This document shows positions 32,842 to 38,340 of a stretch of 38,340 nucleotides of DNA, piece after piece. The translations under genes and the position numbers were made by a program. Under the pieces are notes generated by a model. The model was not told the DNA's origin and did no database searches. It saw nothing but the letters and a program-made list of their open reading frames with translations. Source of the DNA: JBPRGG01 sp051418075 (GTDB taxonomy: Bacteria; Bacteroidota; Bacteroidia; Cytophagales; Cyclobacteriaceae); assembly GCA_051418075.1 (NCBI GenBank), contig JBPRGG010000045.1, positions 1 to 38,340 on the forward strand, given 5' to 3'. Positions within the stretch are counted from its first letter, which is position 1. Each line of letters opens with the position of its first letter.

Positions 32842-33573
32842 TTATAGCGATGATTCCCGATAAAAGACACCTTCCATTTGCAGCATTTTACCTGTTTTTT
32901 TATGGCTGAATCCACTTTCCAGGGAATAAAGTTGGTAATTTCTCAGCTTAAGGAATTCTATTATTTCCAGATAGATGGGTTCATTTTCATATAGTTGTGC
33001 CACAGCTAGCTCTATTTGAATGCCTTTGATCCGGGGAAAAGATTTTTCAGCCCCTTTCAGCACTTCCATACTATAGCCCTGGGTATCTATTTTTAGATAC
33101 AGGTTATCATAGGAAGAAGGAAGTATCTGAGGTAACATAGTATCCAGTTTTTTGACCTCTACTTCTTCCTGATCCACAAAGCGGGAGTTGGCTGTAGCAT
33201 CAATATGTTCGGGCATAATATTCAGTAATGAACTGCTGAAGGAGTTTTTTGAAATATTGATGATACTTTTCTGATCCTCACTTCCCACAGCCAGGTTGTA
33301 AGCCTGCCACAGACGGTCTTTTTTAGCTTTATTTTCCAGTTTTCTGAAGGCTTCTGAAAGCGGCTCAAAAGAATAAAGCTGCTTTTTAAATCCTGCCATT
33401 CGCATCAATTGTCCAAACTGACCCGTATTGGCACCTACATCCAGTATAGCCTCTATTTGATGATGATGGATCAACTGCATTCTTCTCTTCAGATCACCAT
33501 AAGGGAATTTCTTGATCTTGATATCAAAACCCAGGTTTTTAATAAACTGCTTAAATACTTTATCTAATTTCAA
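32842..33573 (-). CDS. FkbM-family SAM-dependent methyltransferase
   Basis: A 243-residue methyltransferase. Motif I is 'AILDVGANTGQFGQLMRMAG' (~39-58), followed by 'LYSFEPLSEAFRKLENKAK' and 'YLKIDTQGYSMEVLKGAEKS', the FkbM signature (here D-T-Q-G in place of D-I-E-G). The C-terminal 'GIQIELAVAQLYENEPIYLE' is typical of glycan-locus members. It precedes the polysaccharide operon on the same strand, separated by ~405 nt. It likely methylates a sugar of the same polymer, but it may have its own transcript. It is related to, but clearly distinct from, the gene at 16577-17392. Confidence 0.9.
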   Translation of the reverse strand: MKLDKVFKQFIKNLGFDIKIKKFPYGDLKRRMQLIHHHQIEAILDVGANTGQFGQLMRMAGFKKQLYSFEPLSEAFRKLENKAKKDRLWQAYNLAVGSEDQKSIINISKNSFSSSLLNIMPEHIDATANSRFVDQEEVEVKKLDTMLPQILPSSYDNLYLKIDTQGYSMEVLKGAEKSFPRIKGIQIELAVAQLYENEPIYLEIIEFLKLRNYQLYSLESGFSHKKTGKMLQMEGVFYRESSL

Positions 33574-33759
33574 AACATAATAGTTTAATCACATAAACGG
33601 CTCAAAATTAAGGAGATTTATAAGAGAACTTATTAAAATGCCATAATATTTAAGTGGAAATAATGATAGTTTGTCTATTCGGTCCTTTAATTTAATACGG
33701 TTTTTGATTTCTGGATCCGGATTAATTGTAGAACCTAAAAAATATAACCTTCACTTGTT

Positions 33760-35427
33760 CTAATTGGTGACCACAGCATCAAAGGCAGTATTGAGTACTT
33801 TTCCTTTCCTTTTCATCTGTATCCAGATGCGGTAATTACCTGGCTCAGGAAAAGCATAAGGAAAAGTAACCACCGAATGGCCAACATGCGCTCCGTCTTC
33901 CCCTTTTAGATCATAGGAATGTCCCATCAATTCCATCAGGTAATCATTGCGTTGCTGATCGGTCATAGACCTTACTTTAGCCATAACCTTATCCACACTA
34001 TCCCTGAATGCCGAAGCCGGTGGAAGTTTGGCCAAACGGTTGTTCTCTGAAATCCGTTTTTTTATTATCTCCTGAGTGGCAGATGAATAATTTCCAACCG
34101 GATGCAAATGAATGTACACGCTTCCGTCATGTTTCATTACCACAGCATGACCCATCATGCCCATATAGGGATCCAGTTCTGCCGGTTCACCATCCGGATC
34201 AAGGATGCTGAAAGTCATGGGATAAAGCCTATTGGCCTGAAGGGTTTCGCCCTGATGCTCCCAAATAGCAGTAGATCCATCTGGTAAGGGTGTACTTATG
34301 CCTGGTTTACCACAAACGACTATGTCATTGGCAGCCAGCATCACCTGGCTGGGTAATACCGGATTGGAAATGATATAGGTGTCATCCGGATCTGAAGATT
34401 GCCAGGATGCTGAAATATCGGATGAGGATACGAAACTGACCGGAAGTTCATTATCTTCAATGACAACCGTATCTGAAATGGTTTCATGAAAACCATGTCC
34501 CCGAACGATATCAGCAAACACGAAATAACGTCCTCCGGGAAGTGGGGGCAGATCTACTTCAAAGGTAAGGGTATCCCGCCGGACCGGGTGTAAATGGGCA
34601 AAAGCATCCAGGCTTCCCTCCCGAATCAGGAACATATGCATCAATTTGCCATGATCCGGGATCAGGTAACTCAAGGGCAATGACCTCCTCCGGTATTGCT
34701 TATAAGCACTGTCAATCTGAAATATCATTCTTTTACCAGTATCGGTGGAAATAACCCTGCTGTTAGCCTGGTAGGGCTTATACATATTCCGGCGATAGCT
34801 GTCGGCCCAATTATTCCACCAGCTCATTCCTCCATACAGGATCAGAAAAATCACCAGGCCGGCAATGGCCATACCTTTTATTTTTCGGGCTTTTTGATTG
34901 GTGGTATCCTGTCCTGGGGGAACCAAAGCATCACTTAAACCGGAACCTATGATAGTGATCATTAAAATCACCAGGAATAAACCTAAACCAGCCAAAATCC
35001 AGCTTAAAGCCGGATCCATTTCTTTTTGTGCAGTAGAAATAGCCATAATCGGCACCAAAGCCGTTCCTGCTCCCCTGGCTCCTTTAACTTCCACTTCTAT
35101 ACTGGCTGCTCCTATGCTCATTAGCCATACCATTCCTTCATACTGCCCTGCAACATCTTGAACCGGTAAGGCCTGATCAGCCCGGGGTGACCCTTCATCG
35201 CCGGTAAACCAATAAATCGGCTTCAAATTAACTGAGTCTACATCACTTTCCGATATAAATACCTGTACCAAGGCTGTACCGGGAATGACATCCGGTGGAT
35301 TTACATTCACCATGATCTGGTAAGGTCCTGCTGCCCCTTCAAAAATAACCCCAGGACTGCCCACATGGGCCTGGCTGTAGTTATAAAAAACAATTAACCC
35401 AACCAAAATGGAAATAGCTTTTTTCAT
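33760..35427 (-). CDS. Exported His-rich membrane-anchored protein (copper/heme-handling candidate)
   Basis: A 555-residue protein; the ATG at 35427 is preferred to a GTG two codons earlier. The signal peptide ends 'NYSQA', giving a mature N-terminus 'HVGSPG'. A beta-sandwich-like domain follows (~20-130), then two membrane helices (~142-166 and ~187-206). A large C-terminal region has two histidine-rich modules: 'HGKLMHMFLIREGS' with 'FAHLHPVRRD', and 'YMGMMGHAVVMKHDGSVY' with 'IHLHPVG'. 'HVGHSVVTFPYAFPEPGNYR' closes the protein and looks like a YtkA/CopC-type beta-sandwich edge. The histidine pairs suggest metal binding, most likely copper, but this is inference. It lies 11 nt downstream of the polytopic protein gene, with which it forms a unit. 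Confidence 0.7.
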   Translation of the reverse strand: MKKAISILVGLIVFYNYSQAHVGSPGVIFEGAAGPYQIMVNVNPPDVIPGTALVQVFISESDVDSVNLKPIYWFTGDEGSPRADQALPVQDVAGQYEGMVWLMSIGAASIEVEVKGARGAGTALVPIMAISTAQKEMDPALSWILAGLGLFLVILMITIIGSGLSDALVPPGQDTTNQKARKIKGMAIAGLVIFLILYGGMSWWNNWADSYRRNMYKPYQANSRVISTDTGKRMIFQIDSAYKQYRRRSLPLSYLIPDHGKLMHMFLIREGSLDAFAHLHPVRRDTLTFEVDLPPLPGGRYFVFADIVRGHGFHETISDTVVIEDNELPVSFVSSSDISASWQSSDPDDTYIISNPVLPSQVMLAANDIVVCGKPGISTPLPDGSTAIWEHQGETLQANRLYPMTFSILDPDGEPAELDPYMGMMGHAVVMKHDGSVYIHLHPVGNYSSATQEIIKKRISENNRLAKLPPASAFRDSVDKVMAKVRSMTDQQRNDYLMELMGHSYDLKGEDGAHVGHSVVTFPYAFPEPGNYRIWIQMKRKGKVLNTAFDAVVTN

Positions 35428-35438
35428 TGTCACTAAAT

Positions 35439-36665
35439 TTAGCGTCTCAATTTTTTCATCCAGTTACCCCATTGTAAACCCAGCCGGGAGGTAAAAACCG
35501 CTATGGTCATTGCAATCAGCAATCCACCAACTAAAGTCCAATCTGAACTAACTTTCCAGGGTTGGAAGGCATAGCGGTATTCATAGTCCGGATTACTGCC
35601 ATAGTACCAGCTTTCTTGTCCAAAAAACCAGTTGCGGGCATGGGAAGACATAAGAAAATCTCCAAAAGGCCAATGTATTGCCAGATGAATCAAAACAAAC
35701 GATGATCCAATCATTAAAGCCAGGATCCATTTATTGCTTTTATGCTTTTTTTGCAGGATAAGATCAATAATGAAAGCAGGTACAACTAGCAACAAAGGAA
35801 ATTTAAAAGCCTGGTAATGTGTAATATCATTCAAGATAGGCCCCAGAAGAGGTTCTGCCGGAAATAAGGGAAGAATCCAGACCATTAAAATGAGTACCAG
35901 CATATAAAAGGCAGCTGTAAGACTGGCGGCCCATTTCATTTTGGTTGAACTGGCCACTGCGGACAGGTACAGGGGATAGATCAAGCTGCCTACGATATAA
36001 AATGAGTTTTGATGCATATCATGTCTATCCTGATATTCTGAGCTGATCGTGTACAGCATAACCAGGAAAAAGCCAGCTGTCATGATATAAATTGAATTGA
36101 GTAGCTTGTTTCTGATTCGTTCCTGTTTTGGACTCAAACCAGCGGGTATGGCTTGATTTTGTTTAACCAATACGCTTACCATAGCCCCAAATTGTACCAT
36201 GATCATACCCAGGGCCAATACACTGTGGGGAGGAGAAAGAATGGTTACATCTAACCCGTAGGTATTGTGCCACCAATCATCAAACGGGGCAGAAGTAAGC
36301 ATGGCAAAACAACCCCAGATGCAAAATAATGCTCCAAGGGATCCATAAAAAATGCCCCAAAATTTAACAGCCCCCTGTTTTTCCAGTGGTGACCCCCAGA
36401 AACTTGTTTTCAGAACCTGGTATCCGGAGAAAAACCCGGAAATCACTGCCCCCAGGTAAATGGCCAGATGCGGAGGTGATAATAATCCGTCCCGGCCAAT
36501 ACTGGTATGCCAGGAAATATCCCAAATCAATCCAATAATGATACTCAGGGAGGCAAAGGTTGTAGCATAAACATACAAAGGAATGCCTGATCCATTTATT
36601 TCAGTTTTTTCACTGGTTGTAGCTGAAACCAGTAAAGATTCAGGCTTTTGCTGCAATGAAAGCAT
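35439..36665 (-). CDS. Polytopic membrane protein with duplicated WH-GxD-LSPPH motif
   Basis: A 408-residue protein with about ten membrane segments and no family name that I can assign. Two internal copies of one motif lie at the ends of helices: 'WDISWHTSIGRDGLLSPPH' (48-66) and 'DDWWHNTYGLDVTILSPPH' (129-147), the common core being W-H-x3-G-x-D-x2/3-L-S-P-P-H. Further histidines ('DRHDMHQ', 'ITHYQAF', 'LIHLAIHW', 'SSHARNW') lie near membrane borders, reminiscent of heme- or copper-binding membrane enzymes. The downstream His-rich exported protein gene is only 11 nt away, so the two products probably work together. The 'SPPH...YLG' pattern recalls uncharacterised membrane proteins seen near copper and oxidase genes, but I cannot verify this here. 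Confidence 0.75.
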   Translation of the reverse strand: MLSLQQKPESLLVSATTSEKTEINGSGIPLYVYATTFASLSIIIGLIWDISWHTSIGRDGLLSPPHLAIYLGAVISGFFSGYQVLKTSFWGSPLEKQGAVKFWGIFYGSLGALFCIWGCFAMLTSAPFDDWWHNTYGLDVTILSPPHSVLALGMIMVQFGAMVSVLVKQNQAIPAGLSPKQERIRNKLLNSIYIMTAGFFLVMLYTISSEYQDRHDMHQNSFYIVGSLIYPLYLSAVASSTKMKWAASLTAAFYMLVLILMVWILPLFPAEPLLGPILNDITHYQAFKFPLLLVVPAFIIDLILQKKHKSNKWILALMIGSSFVLIHLAIHWPFGDFLMSSHARNWFFGQESWYYGSNPDYEYRYAFQPWKVSSDWTLVGGLLIAMTIAVFTSRLGLQWGNWMKKLRR

Positions 36666-36813
36666 GTAGAAACGATTTTAAGGTTGACTGATGTATAAAA
36701 TTAACTATTTTTGGCAAAATCGGAAACATACTGCTTAAATGATTAACATAAATCAGGTGAGCAAAATAATCTTCGGTGGGCAGATTCAATCAGGCAGTTA
36801 TGAATGATATACA

Positions 36814-37491
36814 CTAAAATCGATAGTGCAGGTCAAATTTTATCGCTGCCTCTGTAATACGTTGTTGATGCTTTTCCCCGTCAAAAGGCAATAAGGTATG
36901 AAGTTTTAGTTCAGGGTTGATGATCAATAGCAGGGCATTTGATAAGGTGATTTCTTTACCTAAACCTAAATTTAATCCCAATCCGGATGGTTCATGCAAA
37001 AAGTTATTGTCTTCTCCTACTGTTTGGGTGATGAACATTCCCCCTTTGACTATGAAAGAACGGCCAAAATTATACAGCAGGTTTACAGGCATACTGACCA
37101 TATTTAATGAAAATTCCGTTTGTTGCCGGTTTTCTCTGGGAAAATAGGCAGAAGTATGTATAAATTGATGATGGGCCAGGTAAAAGCCTGTTTCAAAGGA
37201 CAATTTTGCATCCAGTTGACGGATGTAGTTAAAACCTGCATTCCAACCGCCTTTGCCCTGTAGCGTACCGCTCCCTTCTGGGTGACTTCCTAATATGATA
37301 ATATCATTAGCAATGGCTGAAAAGTTCACGCCGATAGAATTGGATCTGGTTTTTGGCTGAGCTGACAGGGAGATCAAGGAGAGAAAATAGAATGCCAGTC
37401 CTATTAAAAGTGTTTTGTTCAATACTGATTTATTACAAAGATTTACCACTATGAGCCTGATATATATTATCCGATACAAAGGTTTATCCAT
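36814..37491 (-). CDS. Small outer membrane beta-barrel protein
   Basis: A roughly 190-residue mature protein with alternating hydrophobic strands ('LSFETGFYLAHHQFIHTSAY', 'FSLNMVSMPVNLLYNFG', 'GLGLNLGLGKEIT') that ends in '...IKFDLHYRF', a terminal Phe as in BAM substrates. It fits the outer-membrane porin-like (OMP_b-brl_2) proteins of Bacteroidota. The start is uncertain. ATG at 37491 gives a long basic leader. TTG at 37422 would give the far more typical signal 'NKTLLIGLAFYFLSLISLSA' after the initiator. GTG at 37521 is also open. The function is unknown, and no regulator is adjacent. Confidence 0.72.
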   Translation of the reverse strand: MDKPLYRIIYIRLIVVNLCNKSVLNKTLLIGLAFYFLSLISLSAQPKTRSNSIGVNFSAIANDIIILGSHPEGSGTLQGKGGWNAGFNYIRQLDAKLSFETGFYLAHHQFIHTSAYFPRENRQQTEFSLNMVSMPVNLLYNFGRSFIVKGGMFITQTVGEDNNFLHEPSGLGLNLGLGKEITLSNALLLIINPELKLHTLLPFDGEKHQQRITEAAIKFDLHYRF

Positions 37492-37627
37492 GTATACGAA
37501 AAGATGCTGAAAAGTTACCACATTTCTAAATATTTTCTCTCAACATTACCCATATCAGATGGGTTAAATAATTGAGATATTTTTTAATTTTTATATTACG
37601 TAATTACTTTTTAAACTTTTACAGAAA

Positions 37628-38113
37628 ATGAAGCAATATTTTTTATCAAAAAAAATAGGATTGATATGCATGTCCCTGATGGCTGCAATGTTCTTTTCCT
37701 GCGGGAATGATGAAGAAGTACAACCGTCAAATGAAGCCTGGTTTAAAATTTCTGGTCAGGTTAACGATACTATTCAGGCTAATGATGTAGTAGGAACCGT
37801 CAGGAAGCTCACAGAAAAACTCGAAGTGCTCACAATGACTATAAATACAAACAATTACCAGTTTAACCTGACAATCAAATCGAGTGATAATTTTATTTCC
37901 CGGAATTATGAGGTGCAGTCAACCAATTACCAGAAATCCAGTGTAAGCTTATCAAATATTCCGACCGGCAAGTTATACTTATCCCAACGGGGAGATGTTA
38001 TTCTTGAACGTTTTAACCAGGTAGCACAAGGCAAGGCAAATATGGTGTTAGCCGATTCCAAGGGTGAAGAAGTGAAATTGGAGGGAAGATTCAGGGTACC
38101 CGTAGTAAGGTAA
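37628..38113 (+). CDS. Hypothetical lipoprotein
   Basis: A 161-residue lipoprotein with signal peptide 'KKIGLICMSLMAAMFFSC' ending at the lipobox cysteine (~25), followed by 'GNDEEVQPSNEAWFKISGQV'. The mature part is strand-rich, with alternating polar and hydrophobic residues ('QFNLTIKSSDNF', 'GKLYLSQRGDVILE'), consistent with a small beta-sandwich. No family recognised. It is divergent from the beta-barrel gene (distance 106-136 nt depending on the start), and both may be surface proteins. Confidence 0.82.
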   Translation: MKQYFLSKKIGLICMSLMAAMFFSCGNDEEVQPSNEAWFKISGQVNDTIQANDVVGTVRKLTEKLEVLTMTINTNNYQFNLTIKSSDNFISRNYEVQSTNYQKSSVSLSNIPTGKLYLSQRGDVILERFNQVAQGKANMVLADSKGEEVKLEGRFRVPVVR

Positions 38114-38148
38114 AGCTAAAATTTTTAAATAAAAATTGCTTGTAACTG

Positions 38149-38179
38149 TTGGAATTCAAATTAAATGATTCTACTTTTG
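38149..38179 (+). promoter_or_regulatory. Bacteroidota-type promoter of the tRNA gene
   Basis: TTG at 38149-38151, 20 nt, then TACTTTTG at 38172-38179, an exact consensus pair. Transcription would start near 38186, about 73 nt before the tRNA. Confidence 0.6.
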
Positions 38180-38258
38180 CAACACCTTAAACGAAGGGCA
38201 TCAGAAAAAGCTCAAAAAATAGTTGAAAAGTATTATTTGGGTATTTAAGATGAAAAAT

Positions 38259-38333
38259 GGTCTGGTAGTTCAGTCTGGTTAGAATGCCTGCCTGTCACGC
38301 AGGAGGTCGCGGGTTCGAGTCCCGTCCAGACCG
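38259..38333 (+). tRNA. tRNA-Asp (anticodon GUC)
   Basis: A full cloverleaf. The acceptor stem is GGTCTGG (38259-38265) with CCAGACC (38326-38332), and the discriminator is G. The anticodon stem is CCTGC/GCAGG with loop CTGTCAC, anticodon GTC at 38294-38296. The T-arm contains GGTTCGAGTCC. The 3' CCA is not encoded (the sequence continues CAAAA), as is usual in this phylum. Further tRNA genes may follow outside the window. Confidence 0.96.
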
Positions 38334-38340
38334 CAAAAAA

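Noticed and set aside
25740..33573. Genomic island status of the polysaccharide operon
   Set aside because: No integrase, direct repeats or tRNA junction lie next to it, and its composition looks like that of the neighbours.

Overview
The window looks like chromosomal DNA from a member of the Bacteroidota, probably a Cytophagia-like marine or soil bacterium. Three things point that way. The DNA is AT-rich with weak ribosome binding sites. Several genes are preceded by the phylum-type promoter (TTG, about 20 nt, then TAnnTTTG). The gene content is typical: an ECF sigma factor with a FecR-type anti-sigma, baeRF, DUF922, DUF4260, a DinB-like secreted protein and many lipoproteins. No phage, insertion sequence or CRISPR array was seen. 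Everything here is read from sequence alone; family names rest on motif recognition, not on a search.

Left part (1-13.3 kb): the 3' end of a secreted NHL-repeat protein, a lipoprotein sulfatase, a lipoprotein with a LytM/M23-like domain that lacks its second zinc motif, and an exported alpha/beta hydrolase. Then come a decayed gene remnant, a 44-residue lipoprotein, a secreted DinB-like protein and a small membrane protein. After these lie an unusual pyruvate kinase (long N-terminal extension, no C domain), a metallophosphoesterase, a diacylglycerol/sphingosine-type lipid kinase, a DUF922 putative metalloprotease and an S1/P1 nuclease.

Middle part (13.7-25.7 kb): a GNAT acetyltransferase, a FecR/ECF-sigma pair with no TonB receptor next to it, an FkbM methyltransferase, and a RES-Xre toxin-antitoxin pair with a 12-bp inverted-repeat operator candidate. 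These are followed by an Lgt homologue and a tandem universal stress protein. The most interesting locus is a four-gene minus-strand run: MFS exporter, DUF4260 protein, an integral membrane protein that strongly resembles the fungal Pyr4/PaxB transmembrane terpene cyclases (both catalytic acidic residues conserved), and a fatty acid hydroxylase/sterol desaturase-type di-iron enzyme. It could be a small uncharacterised lipid or terpenoid modification and export operon. A DUF4168-like secreted protein and a baeRF family protein close this part.

Right part (25.7-38.3 kb): a compact minus-strand surface polysaccharide operon with a Wzc/Wzz-like protein with degenerate kinase motifs, three glycosyltransferases, a methyltransferase and a GT11-like fucosyltransferase. 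A second FkbM methyltransferase lies upstream. Next is a two-gene unit of a histidine-rich exported protein and a polytopic membrane protein carrying a duplicated W-H-x3-G-x-D...L-S-P-P-H motif, perhaps involved in copper or heme handling. A small outer membrane beta-barrel, a lipoprotein and tRNA-Asp(GUC) finish the window.
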